Source: Legionella parisiensis (GTDB taxonomy: Bacteria; Pseudomonadota; Gammaproteobacteria; Legionellales; Legionellaceae). From it: a stretch of 64,000 nucleotides of DNA. Positions 46,133 through 55,421 of this stretch are shown here, piece after piece. Below the pieces are notes generated by a model. That model was not told where the DNA came from, did not search any database, and saw only the letters and a program-made list of their open reading frames with translations. The number at the start of each line of letters is the position of its first letter. Position 1 is the stretch's first letter. Location: assembly GCF_001467945.1 (NCBI RefSeq), contig NZ_LNYQ01000013.1, positions 62,001-126,000 on the forward strand, in the 5' to 3' direction. The position numbers were made by a program, and so were the translations under genes.

Positions 46133-47227
46133 ATGATAAATTGGGAAAAATACAGAGAATTGTTTCCTGTTGTAAATCAGCAAACCTATTTTATGACTGC
46201 TGGGGGTGGTGCTTTATCAAAGCCAGCACTTAATGCGGTTAATGAGCGTTATCAATCGTTGGCCTCCAATGGGGGAAGGATTTTTGGTGATAACATTCAG
46301 TTGATGGAAACATGTCGAGAAAAAATTGCTCGATTAATTAATGCAGAAAAGGAACATATTGCATTTATTCCCAGTGTTTCATTTGGTATGAATGCACTAG
46401 CACATTCCTTGCCCCGTAACGATTCAACTTTGCTTGTGAAAAATGATTTTTCTTCTTCTATTTTACCTTGGGGAAATGCTGGGCATTCAATAAAATGGGC
46501 TGATGCAGCTGCAGATATTGCCGAGCAATTACAACAAAGCGATGAAAAATTTTCTTCAATCGTAGCGAGTTATGTCCACTATGCTAATGGCTATAAACTT
46601 AATTTGGAGCAAATTAAGGAACTAAAAAAAGATGCTCGCCTTATTGTTAATGGAACCCAAGGTATCGGTGCATTCCCTATAGATGTGGAAAAACAAGGAA
46701 TTGATGCATTAGTTTGCTCATGTTATAAGTGGATGGGCTGTGGTGAAGGAATAGCATTTATCTATATTCATCCAGATTTTTTTAAAAAATTAACACCCGC
46801 TTTAATTGGTTGGAGAAGTGTCCAATCTGCGATGAGTTTTGATGGCAAGTGTCAATTTTACCAGTCTGCTCGTGTTTTTGAATTAGGCTGGGATAATATG
46901 ACTATTTTTTCAGGTTTTAATGCAGCGCTTGATTTAATCGAAGAAATCGGCATTACGAACATTGCAGAACGGATTATTTCTCTCACAGATTATTTGCTTG
47001 AACGATTGCGCCAGCTAAATGTTCCCATTGTCTCTAATACTGAGAAACAATATCGATCTGGCATTATCCAGCTGGGGCCTTTCCAGGAATTGGATAGAGT
47101 AATGAAAATTTTGGAAAGTCATGACGTTTGGGTCACTCAACGCGATGGTGGTATCAGGGTTTCCCTACATTATTATAATAATGAAACGGATATAAATAAT
47201 TTAGTAAAAGCACTTCAGGATTTATAA
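46133..47227 (+). CDS. Class V aminotransferase-fold PLP enzyme
   Basis: This 364-residue protein has the cysteine desulfurase/isopenicillin N epimerase fold. The PLP lysine is Lys199 in SCYKWMGCGEG (where relatives have HKW). The cofactor region NGTQGIGAFPIDV, about residues 173-185, normally reads D-x-x-Q; here Asn173 stands where the Asp that holds the PLP pyridine nitrogen usually is. It could act as an aminotransferase, C-S lyase or epimerase-like enzyme. The start lies 3 bases after the ligase stop with GAAGGG upstream. It is the last gene before a terminator. Confidence 0.85.
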   Translation: MINWEKYRELFPVVNQQTYFMTAGGGALSKPALNAVNERYQSLASNGGRIFGDNIQLMETCREKIARLINAEKEHIAFIPSVSFGMNALAHSLPRNDSTLLVKNDFSSSILPWGNAGHSIKWADAAADIAEQLQQSDEKFSSIVASYVHYANGYKLNLEQIKELKKDARLIVNGTQGIGAFPIDVEKQGIDALVCSCYKWMGCGEGIAFIYIHPDFFKKLTPALIGWRSVQSAMSFDGKCQFYQSARVFELGWDNMTIFSGFNAALDLIEEIGITNIAERIISLTDYLLERLRQLNVPIVSNTEKQYRSGIIQLGPFQELDRVMKILESHDVWVTQRDGGIRVSLHYYNNETDINNLVKALQDL

Positions 47228-47243
47228 TAAATCCTGAAGTTTT
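47213..47243 (+). terminator. Terminator of the cyclodipeptide operon
   Basis: CTTCAGGATTTA (47213-47224) and TAAATCCTGAAG (47228-47239) form a perfect 12-bp stem around the TAA stop codon of the PLP gene, followed by TTTT. It also faces the convergent kinase gene, so it may act in both directions. Confidence 0.8.
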
Positions 47244-47258
47244 CCAGAAGAAATGGTT

Positions 47259-49010
47259 TTAGGTCGTTGGACATGCCCCAGTGCCTTCTTCATCTTGGTC
47301 GCCCAATTCTTCATTGGAATCCTTATTTATAGCTTGGTTATATTTACTTTTAAAGATCGAAGAAGTATCTGCAAGACTTACATAATAAATTGGGGTGTTC
47401 TCAATAGAAGAAGCAGCTTTATCTAGAGCAGCTGTAAATTCATCTAATGCTCTTACTGTTTTTTTAGTAAAAATGTTTTGCCATGTATCTCCAAGTTCTT
47501 CTTTTAAAAATAGAATTTGATTTTCAATATCATGTTTCATTTTCTGTATGTCATCATAATTTCCTAATTTCTCCGCTGGAAATTGAGCGAGTTTTTCTAA
47601 TAAACCAAGTCTTGCGTCTAGATAACGAAGGCGTTCTTCATCACGTGGCTCTTGCATCATTGTTTTCTCTATTTTTTTATGACATGCCCCAATTCTTTCT
47701 ACAACCATATTTTTTGCTATGGCAAAGTCTAGGTGGGCAGAGGTTGCAATTAGAGTTTGGGAATTTAATTTACAATAGTCGAGCAGATCAGGTTTGTGTT
47801 GTAATTTTTCCCATTGCTTAAAAAGGCCCTCAGGGAATAAACGTACACCCTCATCGCCTTGTTCTGCGGCAACCCAGTTTCCTGGTTGCGTGGGGTCGGG
47901 TTTTAGCAGGATCAAATCATTGGTTATTATCATGTGGAGGTTGTCTTTACTGTGTTTCTTAAACCAAGCTTCTGCACTTTTTGATCCACTGTCACCGAAG
48001 GAAAATCCAAAACCGTTATACTCTTTGGACTCTGCTAGTCCCTTTTTATTCAAATCTAAGTCTTGAGGGTCAAAGTCTTTTGTTTTCCAAGCTCTTCTGG
48101 AGCCCATAAAGGAAACAACTTTTCGAAAATTATCGGGGTCATTGCCATCTACACGCGTAAAAATCTGTTTTGTATTCTCCAGCAGCTCAATTTTTTTCAT
48201 TAAACCTTTAATGTTGCTCAGCGGATTATTCCATTGGGAAAATGTCTCTGGAATCACTACCCCTAAGTCTGGGGTTAGGAAAGCTGCTTTACGCACCCTT
48301 TTTTTAACTTTTTCCAAAATTTTACACTCATCATGTAAATCTTTTATCCCGGTATATCCCTGATTATTAGCTAATTGAATAACGAGCTTGCGCATTTGTG
48401 ACACTTCGCGGATAACTCCTCCATCAGCTGCAACAACATAATTTCCACTGAGATCATTAGAGTTAACTGATAAAAATTGATTCGCTTTGTCCACTGCTGC
48501 TTTAGCAGCATATGATTTACCAGATCCTGATGGGCCGGCAACGATGACTACAGGACGCTCTTCCCATTTAGGGCCATCAAAATGAGAGGTTGATTGAATA
48601 ACGACCGCATCCCTGAATTCTTTGCTATACATTTCTTCTTCCAAAGCCAAATGAAATAATTCAAGGCCTTGTTTACCAAGAAATTTTAGCATATTTGTGG
48701 TGGCTTCTTCCGGATGGGTTGCTCGTACCTCAGGGTCTCCTTCGTATTCAGGGCAAGGATGCGTCTGAATATATTCTATGAACTTTTTTCTAAAAAATTG
48801 CGAATCGATGGAGTCAAAAAAACTGTCTTCTTCCTTATAGGTTAATTTATAGTTTCTAACTTTCTTCTGATGCACGTCGTCATAATCATTTATGCCTTTA
48901 TATAGCTCGTGCTCTGCTTCGAAGCCAATACGAAATGGTCCTTCAGAATCGTATTTTCCAATTTGTTGCTGTAATGAAGTTACGGTTGAAGAATCTATTA
49001 GTGCTTGCAT
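47259..49010 (-). CDS. Zeta-toxin-like P-loop protein, possible effector
   Basis: This 583-residue protein (start ATG 49010, GGGA nine bases upstream) has a central P-loop domain. Walker A GPSGSGKSY is at about 159-167. Downstream VVAADGGVIREVSQMRKLVIQL and LHDEC resemble the zeta/PezT layout, where an Arg-containing helix and a substrate-binding loop follow Walker A. An N-terminal extension of about 150 residues and a C-terminal helical part of about 230 residues are not part of a minimal zeta toxin. The tail is acidic (NEELGDQDEEGTG), similar to E-block signals of Dot/Icm substrates. Kinase activity and target are inferred only. Confidence 0.6.
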   Translation of the reverse strand: MQALIDSSTVTSLQQQIGKYDSEGPFRIGFEAEHELYKGINDYDDVHQKKVRNYKLTYKEEDSFFDSIDSQFFRKKFIEYIQTHPCPEYEGDPEVRATHPEEATTNMLKFLGKQGLELFHLALEEEMYSKEFRDAVVIQSTSHFDGPKWEERPVVIVAGPSGSGKSYAAKAAVDKANQFLSVNSNDLSGNYVVAADGGVIREVSQMRKLVIQLANNQGYTGIKDLHDECKILEKVKKRVRKAAFLTPDLGVVIPETFSQWNNPLSNIKGLMKKIELLENTKQIFTRVDGNDPDNFRKVVSFMGSRRAWKTKDFDPQDLDLNKKGLAESKEYNGFGFSFGDSGSKSAEAWFKKHSKDNLHMIITNDLILLKPDPTQPGNWVAAEQGDEGVRLFPEGLFKQWEKLQHKPDLLDYCKLNSQTLIATSAHLDFAIAKNMVVERIGACHKKIEKTMMQEPRDEERLRYLDARLGLLEKLAQFPAEKLGNYDDIQKMKHDIENQILFLKEELGDTWQNIFTKKTVRALDEFTAALDKAASSIENTPIYYVSLADTSSIFKSKYNQAINKDSNEELGDQDEEGTGACPTT

Positions 49011-49093
49011 AATACAATATCCCATAAATTACTGCTATTTTTGATTTAATTATAGTCAATATATATATTATGCGAGTGCTAACAGCATATTTA

Positions 49094-49339
49094 TTAATGT
49101 GATGAATCGCTTTTATCGCTTTTACCAACTAACCAATCAGCACTGACTTCGAATTCTTGTGCTAATGCGTTGAGCAGCTTTTCATCTGGGCTTGTTGCAC
49201 CATTAAGTAATGCTTCTGCTTTAAATTTGGGAATTTTAACAAGCTTTGACAAGACTTCAATGCGCTCCGTGCTCGATTCTGGTGCTCCAATATTATCAAG
49301 CTCTTTATTAAGTCTTTCTGAAAATCTCTTATTAAGCAT
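49094..49339 (-). CDS. Small XRE-like helix-turn-helix protein
   Basis: This 81-residue protein has a Cro/C1-like layout: RFSERLNKELDNIG at the start, a helix pair (RIEVLSKLVKIPKFKAEALLNG), then SPDEKLLNALAQEFEVSADWLVGK, the usual end of an XRE DNA-binding domain. AGGAGA precedes the ATG. It lies 83 bases upstream of the P-loop gene on the same strand. In PezAT systems an XRE protein is the antitoxin and repressor of a zeta-type kinase, so a pair is possible, but it lacks the extra C-terminal antitoxin part of PezA. Confidence 0.75.
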   Translation of the reverse strand: MLNKRFSERLNKELDNIGAPESSTERIEVLSKLVKIPKFKAEALLNGATSPDEKLLNALAQEFEVSADWLVGKSDKSDSSH

Positions 49340-49555
49340 CTGCTTCTCCTAATAATGATTTAGTTAAGGTAAGTACATACAAATTACTCATCTAAGTCAT
49401 CGCTCCACAGCAAAGCCATTGGATATCAGGCAGAAGCGAACGGCTATCTTATTATTTCATATAGCATAAAAAAAAGGTTTTGCAATGATCACCCTTAAAA
49501 TTGAGTACATTAAACGTGTTCATGCAAATTGCGCTTCTCAATAATTTGATTGGTG

Positions 49556-49584
49556 TTGATCTGTACTGTCTTTCAATTTAGTAT
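49556..49584 (+). promoter_or_regulatory. Candidate promoter of zwf operon
   Basis: TTGATC (49556-49561) and TAGTAT (49579-49584) are separated by exactly 17 bases, ending about 31 bases before the zwf start codon. Confidence 0.5.
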
Positions 49585-49615
49585 TGACCTCAAAAGATGA
49601 TTGTTTAGGAGAAAC

Positions 49616-51103
49616 ATGATCGAAGATGTAACTGTAAAGTATCCTTGTGATTTAATTATATTCGGTGCTTTAGGAGATCTATCCTGTCGTAAATTATTTC
49701 CTGCCCTGTATCAGCTAGAACGTTCTCATTTGCTTCACGCCAATACACGTATTATTGGATGTGCACGTGACCTATTGACATTAACGGACTGCGCTGGGTT
49801 CATAAAATCTAAAATACAAACGTTTATTGGTGAGGAGCTGGAAGAGCAAGTTTGGTTACGTCTTGTGCAAAGGATGACCTATTGCCCGATCGATCTTGCA
49901 AATCCTGAAGAATATGCAAAATTAATGGATTATGTAAATGGTGCGGAGCGAACTACGATTTCATATTTTGCGATTCCTCCTTCATTGTATGCGCAAACCT
50001 GCCAGGGTCTTTCAAGCATTGGTTTAACCAAGCAGCCGTCACGTGTCGTTTTAGAAAAACCAATTGGTCATGATTTGCCTTCATCTATTGCAATTAATAA
50101 TGAGGTTGCTCACTTTTTTGCTGAAGATCAGATTTATCGAATTGATCATTATTTGGGTAAGGAAACCGTATTGAATCTTCTAGTGCTGCGTTTTGCTAAT
50201 GCGATTTTTTCCTCAAATTGGGATAATCAGGCAATTGATAAGGTTGAAATTACTGTTGCAGAAGAGGTAGGCGTTGAGGGAAGGTGGGCTTATTATGATA
50301 AATCAGGCCAAGTAAGGGATATGCTGCAAAATCATTTATTACAAATATTGTCTCTTTTGGCAATGGAACCGCCAATGAGCTTATCTGCTGAATGTATTCG
50401 TAGTGAAAAGTTAAAAGTATTAAAGTCATTACGGCCTATTTCTGATACTCATATTCATGAACACACCGTGCGCGCTCAATATGTGGGAAGTATGATTAAA
50501 GGCCAACAAATACCTGGATATCTAAATGAAGAGGGCGCACAAAAAGGGTCAACCACGGAAACTTTTGTGGCAATTAAAGCATATATAGATAATTGGCGCT
50601 GGTCTGGAGTTCCCTTTTATTTATTAACAGGGAAGCGATTATCAAAAAAACAAAGTGAGGTGGTCATTTACTTTAAGTCCCAACCTTACAATATTTTTAA
50701 ACAATTTAAACAAGAACTCTCGCCTAACCAGCTCATCATCCGTTTGCAACCCGATGAAGGCGTTGAACTGCGAATGATGAATAAAATTCCTGGTCTTAGT
50801 GAAAGCATGCAATTAAGAGACAGTAAGTTGGATTTAAATTTCAATCATCTGTTCAATTCACAGCGAATTGCTGATGCATATGAGCGCTTATTGCTGGAGG
50901 TGATGTTAGGTCATCAATATCTCTTTGTCAGCCGCGAAGAAGTAGAGCAAGCGTGGAAATGGATCGATGAAATTGAGCAGGCATGGGAAAGACAAGATAC
51001 TCCTCTATATACTTATCCATCAGGCACTTGGGGACCTTTGGAATTAATGCGTTTGTATAATGGCAAAGCACACGTTTGGGGTGAGCAAAATGCTGTTACG
51101 TAG
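49616..51103 (+). CDS. zwf: Glucose-6-phosphate 1-dehydrogenase
   Basis: This 495-residue enzyme oxidises glucose-6-phosphate to 6-phosphogluconolactone with NADP+. The dinucleotide fingerprint is IIFGALGDLSCRKLFPALYQL. The substrate/catalytic motif RIDHYLGKETVLNL holds the active-site His and Lys. The start is ATG 49616 with AGGAG five bases upstream. It opens the Entner-Doudoroff operon and overlaps pgl by 14 bases. Confidence 0.97.
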   Translation: MIEDVTVKYPCDLIIFGALGDLSCRKLFPALYQLERSHLLHANTRIIGCARDLLTLTDCAGFIKSKIQTFIGEELEEQVWLRLVQRMTYCPIDLANPEEYAKLMDYVNGAERTTISYFAIPPSLYAQTCQGLSSIGLTKQPSRVVLEKPIGHDLPSSIAINNEVAHFFAEDQIYRIDHYLGKETVLNLLVLRFANAIFSSNWDNQAIDKVEITVAEEVGVEGRWAYYDKSGQVRDMLQNHLLQILSLLAMEPPMSLSAECIRSEKLKVLKSLRPISDTHIHEHTVRAQYVGSMIKGQQIPGYLNEEGAQKGSTTETFVAIKAYIDNWRWSGVPFYLLTGKRLSKKQSEVVIYFKSQPYNIFKQFKQELSPNQLIIRLQPDEGVELRMMNKIPGLSESMQLRDSKLDLNFNHLFNSQRIADAYERLLLEVMLGHQYLFVSREEVEQAWKWIDEIEQAWERQDTPLYTYPSGTWGPLELMRLYNGKAHVWGEQNAVT

Positions 51104-51764
51104 TTTTAGTGAAGCCCCTTTATTAACCGATGACCTGGTTAGTCAGCTAAAGCAGATTCTTTGTGCGGCGATAGAACATCGTGATCATGCTTATCTGGCC
51201 GTTTCAGGTGGAAAAACTCCTATTGAGTTATTCAAGGCTCTTGCAAATACGCCTATCCCCTGGGATAAAATTACTGTAACTTTAACTGATGAGCGTTGTG
51301 TCCCTATTGATGATCCGGATAGAAATGAACGGTTAGTTCGACATTTTTTACTCCAGCATCATGCATCTAAAGCTCATTTTTTGAGTTTATATAAAGAAGG
51401 TCATACTCTGGAGCAGACAGAACATACAATTGCTTCTTTACCTACTTTTGATGCGGTTGTTTTAGGGATGGGGGAGGATGGACATATTGCATCTTTATTT
51501 CCTTGCGCTGACGAGCTTGCAATAGGTATGGATGATCATGCTGCGGCAGTAGTTCTCGTCAGTCCGAAGACTGCTCCCCATCAGCGAATAAGTTTGTCCA
51601 AAAAAAGACTGTTAAAAAGCCACAAGATTTTTTTTCATTTATTAGGTCAGAAAAAATTGTCGGTATTGCATCGAGCAATGGCAGAGCACGATCCTATGAT
51701 TATGCCAGTTAGTGCTTTTTTAAATAACTTTAGTACTAACGTTCAGGTGATGTATGCACCTTAA
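51090..51764 (+). CDS. pgl: 6-phosphogluconolactonase
   Basis: This 224-residue Pgl (DevB type) hydrolyses 6-phosphogluconolactone. Landmarks are YLAVSGGKTPIELF, ITVTLTDERCVPIDDPDRNERL and VVLGMGEDGHIASLFP, the last being the catalytic region. The start at 51090 overlaps the zwf stop by 14 bases, with GGTGAG upstream in zwf. Confidence 0.96.
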   Translation: MLLRSFSEAPLLTDDLVSQLKQILCAAIEHRDHAYLAVSGGKTPIELFKALANTPIPWDKITVTLTDERCVPIDDPDRNERLVRHFLLQHHASKAHFLSLYKEGHTLEQTEHTIASLPTFDAVVLGMGEDGHIASLFPCADELAIGMDDHAAAVVLVSPKTAPHQRISLSKKRLLKSHKIFFHLLGQKKLSVLHRAMAEHDPMIMPVSAFLNNFSTNVQVMYAP

Positions 51765-51773
51765 GGAAATAAT

Positions 51774-53609
51774 ATGCACCCGGTTGTAGCTCAGGTTACA
51801 GATCGTATCCGTGAGCGTAGCGCGCATAGCAGAGATTCATACTTGAAACATCTAGAGAAATTGCGCATGGATGGCCCTCAGCGTAGTATGCTGCACTGCG
51901 GTAATTTAGCACATGGCTTTGCTGCGTGTACGAAGCTGGAGAAAGCAAATCTGAGCGGTATGACCAAAGCAAATATAGCTATTATTTCTGCCTATAACGA
52001 CATGCTTTCGGCACATCAGCCTTATAGGGATTACCCTTCCTTAATTAAAGAAGCTATTTCTGCTGCTGGAGGTGTAGCACAATTTGCAGGAGGTGTTCCT
52101 GCAATGTGTGATGGCATTACTCAAGGCCAAATAGGAATGGAGTTAAGCTTGTTAAGCCGAGATGTAATTGCCATGTCAGCGGCTATAGGTTTGTCGCATA
52201 ATATGTTTGATGGCGGTCTCATGCTGGGGATTTGCGATAAAATTGTTCCCGGTTTATTGATGGCGGCTTTGAGCTTTGGGCATTTACCGTTTATTTTTAT
52301 TCCCGCAGGTCCCATGCCATCGGGTATATCAAATCAGGAAAAAGCACGTATCCGACAATTGTATGCCGAAGGAAAAGCAGATAAAAAAGCATTGCTCGCG
52401 GCAGAAGCTGCCTCATACCATTCTCCGGGTACATGTACTTTTTATGGTACGGCGAATTCCAATCAGTTAATTATTGAAACTATGGGGTTACAACTTCCTG
52501 GTTCCTCGTTTATCAATCCCGACACACCGTTGCGCGATGCACTAACTCGGGCTGCGGCACAACAAATCCTTTCTTTAACTGCTTTGGGTGAAGAGCATCT
52601 ACCCATTGGTCAGCTGATGGATGTTAAAAATATTGTTAATGGGATTGTCGCATTGCTGGCATCGGGTGGTTCAACCAACCATACAATGCACCTAATTGCA
52701 GTCGCAGCCATGGCGGGTTATTCGATCAATTGGGATGATTTTGCTCAATTGTCTGCAGTAACTCCTTTAATCGCCAAAATTTATCCCAATGGATATGCAG
52801 ACATTAATCAGTTTCAACGAGCGGGAGGAATGGCATATTTTATTCACGCGCTTCTGGATGCTCAATTAGTTCATGAGGACGTGCATACAGTGATAGGCTA
52901 TGGTTTGCAACGATATACGCAACAACCCTTATTGGATAATGAGCGACTACTATGGATTTCTGGACCCTCTGTTTCAAGTGATGAGGGGGTATTAACTTCA
53001 ACCAAAACCCCTTTTAAGGCTCAAGGTGGTTTGCAAGTATTAAGCGGAAATATAGGGCGTGCAGTGATCAAAACCTCAGGCCTTGCTGCAGGAAAAAGTA
53101 AGATTAAGGCTCCAGCGGTAGTTTGTTCCAGCCAAGAAGAATTTGAGCAGCTTTTTCAAAAAGGTATTTTGAATCAAGATTGTGTGGTTGTACTTCGTTT
53201 TCAGGGACCTAAAGCCTGTGGAATGCCTGAGTTACATCAACTAACCCCCAAACTCGGGGTTCTGATGGATAAAGGCTACCAGGTAGCTTTAGTAACGGAT
53301 GGACGTATGTCCGGTGCTTCAGGTAAGGTTCCTGCAGCGATTCATGTTACGCCTGAGGCAATAGATAATGAAGTGCTATGCCGTATTGAAAGTGGAGATA
53401 TGATTTTAATTGATGCGGAGCAAGGCGTATTGCAATTGTTAGTCACTGATTATGAATTAGGGCTAAGACGCAGCGCTGTTTTAAATGAAATGGAGTTTCA
53501 TCTGGGGGTTGGCCGAGAACTGTTTACCAGTTTAAGATCACAGTTTACGGGAGCTGAGCAGGGAGCGTGTAGCTTGTTTCGGGGAAAAGAGTCTTGCTAT
53601 GATTTTTGA
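51774..53609 (+). CDS. edd: 6-phosphogluconate dehydratase
   Basis: This 611-residue Fe-S dehydratase of the IlvD/Edd family turns 6-phosphogluconate into KDPG. Features are the MCDGITQGQIGMELSLLSRDVIAMS core with a cluster cysteine, VPAMCDG, NIVNGIVALLASGGSTNHTMHL, and the C-terminal DGRMSGASGKVPAAIHVTPE. TAAGGA lies upstream. It overlaps glk by 11 bases. Confidence 0.97.
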   Translation: MHPVVAQVTDRIRERSAHSRDSYLKHLEKLRMDGPQRSMLHCGNLAHGFAACTKLEKANLSGMTKANIAIISAYNDMLSAHQPYRDYPSLIKEAISAAGGVAQFAGGVPAMCDGITQGQIGMELSLLSRDVIAMSAAIGLSHNMFDGGLMLGICDKIVPGLLMAALSFGHLPFIFIPAGPMPSGISNQEKARIRQLYAEGKADKKALLAAEAASYHSPGTCTFYGTANSNQLIIETMGLQLPGSSFINPDTPLRDALTRAAAQQILSLTALGEEHLPIGQLMDVKNIVNGIVALLASGGSTNHTMHLIAVAAMAGYSINWDDFAQLSAVTPLIAKIYPNGYADINQFQRAGGMAYFIHALLDAQLVHEDVHTVIGYGLQRYTQQPLLDNERLLWISGPSVSSDEGVLTSTKTPFKAQGGLQVLSGNIGRAVIKTSGLAAGKSKIKAPAVVCSSQEEFEQLFQKGILNQDCVVVLRFQGPKACGMPELHQLTPKLGVLMDKGYQVALVTDGRMSGASGKVPAAIHVTPEAIDNEVLCRIESGDMILIDAEQGVLQLLVTDYELGLRRSAVLNEMEFHLGVGRELFTSLRSQFTGAEQGACSLFRGKESCYDF

Positions 53610-54576
53610 TGATTTAAAATCTTATGCAATCGTTGCTGATATTGGCGGAACTTTTGCACGATTCAGTCGTGTTAATTTAGAAAATTTGGTAACGGATAAA
53701 ATTGAAGTTTATTCATGTGCCGCATATGACAGTCTTGAATCAGTTTTATTAGTTTATAAGGTTCAACACGGATTAGACGCAATAAAGCAAGTCGCTTTGG
53801 CTATTGCATGCCCAGTGCTTGATGATGTTATTTGTATGACTAACGCACATTGGCGCTTTTCTACTAGTGAATTAAAGCATAAATTAGGGTTGACTGAACT
53901 TAAGGTTTTGAATGACTTTAATGCGATTGCTATGAGCTTGCCTGTCTTATCCGACCAACAACTGCTCCAGATAGGAGGCGGTACTGCAGATAAAAATGGT
54001 GCAAGGGCAGTATTGGGGGCTGGAACAGGGCTAGGGGTTGCATTCCTTGCCTCAAATCAGGAAGGATATTATGCCCAGGCAGGGGAAGGTGGGCATATGA
54101 GCTGGGGTGCGAAAACAGAGCAGGAGTGGTTTATTTATTGTCATCTGAAAAAAAAATATGATCATGTATCCTATGAGCGCTTGTTGTCAGGCCATGGTTT
54201 GGAAAATTTATATCAGGCACTGGGCGCTTTCCATCAGCAAGAAAAAATGTATGCACCTGCGTCACAAATTATTACTTTGGCCTTAACACAACAATGTACT
54301 ATCGCCGAAGCAACAGTGGCCCAATTTCTTGCAATTCTGGGATCTTATGCCGGGGATTTGGCATTGGTTTTTGCAGCTTTTGGTGGGGTGTATATTGCTG
54401 GTGGTATTGTGCCTCGGCTCGTTACATTGCTGGAGTGTAGTGATTTTAGATCGCGTTTTGAAGAAAAAGGTCGTTTTAAAGGGTTTAATGCAAAAATCCC
54501 GACTTATGTGATTACTGCCGAGCAGCCAGGGATATTAGGAGCTGCAGTTTATTTAAAACAATCGTGGTCTAGATAA
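53599..54576 (+). CDS. glk: Glucokinase
   Basis: This 325-residue ROK-like/Glk-type kinase phosphorylates glucose with ATP. The phosphate loop is VADIGGTFARFSRVN. The glucose site lies in LNDFNAIA, GAGTGLGVAFL and AGEGGHMSWG, with the catalytic Asp in LNDF. The overlap with edd shows coupled expression in the pathway operon. Confidence 0.95.
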   Translation: MIFDDLKSYAIVADIGGTFARFSRVNLENLVTDKIEVYSCAAYDSLESVLLVYKVQHGLDAIKQVALAIACPVLDDVICMTNAHWRFSTSELKHKLGLTELKVLNDFNAIAMSLPVLSDQQLLQIGGGTADKNGARAVLGAGTGLGVAFLASNQEGYYAQAGEGGHMSWGAKTEQEWFIYCHLKKKYDHVSYERLLSGHGLENLYQALGAFHQQEKMYAPASQIITLALTQQCTIAEATVAQFLAILGSYAGDLALVFAAFGGVYIAGGIVPRLVTLLECSDFRSRFEEKGRFKGFNAKIPTYVITAEQPGILGAAVYLKQSWSR

Positions 54577-54655
54577 AAATAAAGGATACCCGCTATTAGC
54601 TAGCTAATTGGGTTAGACTTTTATCCAGACTGCAGTTGACGAGAAGGAGAGGTAT

Positions 54656-55309
54656 ATGTCTTTTCCAAACTGGATGGTGCAACCGGAAATCGTATTTAGT
54701 ACATCACCTGTAATTCCGGTAGTTGTAATTAAAGAAATAGAGCATGCTGTGCCTTTGGCTACTGCGTTGTTTGCAGGAGGTATTCATGTAATCGAAGTTG
54801 CACTGAGAACACCAATCGCTTTAGATGCGGTTAAATTACTGATAAAAACCTTCCCTGATGCTTTAATTGGGGTGGGTACTGTAACTACTCCAGAGCAATT
54901 AAAACAGGTTGCGGATCTAGGTGCAAAATTCGCACTAAGTCCTGGCAAAACACAGGATTTACTGACTGCTGGACTTACTTCCAGCATTCCTTTAATCCCA
55001 GGTATAGCCAGTGTTTCTGAGTTAATGGAAGGATTAATTATGGGATATACCCATTTTAAGTTTTTCCCTGCAGCAGCAGTAGGGGGAGTCAATATGTTGC
55101 GCGCAATGCATGGACCATTTCCCCAAGCAAAATTTTGTCCAACTGGCGGTATTAATGAAGTGAATTTTTCTGATTACTTGACCCTTCCGAATGTTTCTTG
55201 TGTAGGTGGATCTTGGATTGTACCCGAAGAAGCCGCTAAAAAAGGGAATTGGTCATTAATTACTGATTTATCTTTTGCTGTGCGTCAAAGTGTAAGAGGA
55301 TGGGATTAG
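54656..55309 (+). CDS. eda: KDPG aldolase
   Basis: This 217-residue class I aldolase splits KDPG into pyruvate and glyceraldehyde-3-phosphate. The catalytic Glu is in VIEVALRTP, and the Schiff-base Lys in THFKFFPAAAVGG. GVGTVTTPEQL and GGINEVNFSDYL give the phosphate-binding segments. GAAGGAGAGG is an excellent ribosome-binding site. It lies 79 bases after glk, still in the operon. Confidence 0.96.
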   Translation: MSFPNWMVQPEIVFSTSPVIPVVVIKEIEHAVPLATALFAGGIHVIEVALRTPIALDAVKLLIKTFPDALIGVGTVTTPEQLKQVADLGAKFALSPGKTQDLLTAGLTSSIPLIPGIASVSELMEGLIMGYTHFKFFPAAAVGGVNMLRAMHGPFPQAKFCPTGGINEVNFSDYLTLPNVSCVGGSWIVPEEAAKKGNWSLITDLSFAVRQSVRGWD

Positions 55310-55421
55310 ATGAGTTTCTGAAACACTGAAATCGAAGCACAGTATACAAAGTGAAAAAATACACTGCATAGCTCACAGAAATGTGTGTTTTATGTCGAGT
55401 TCGAGCAAGGAGAGTCAAAAT

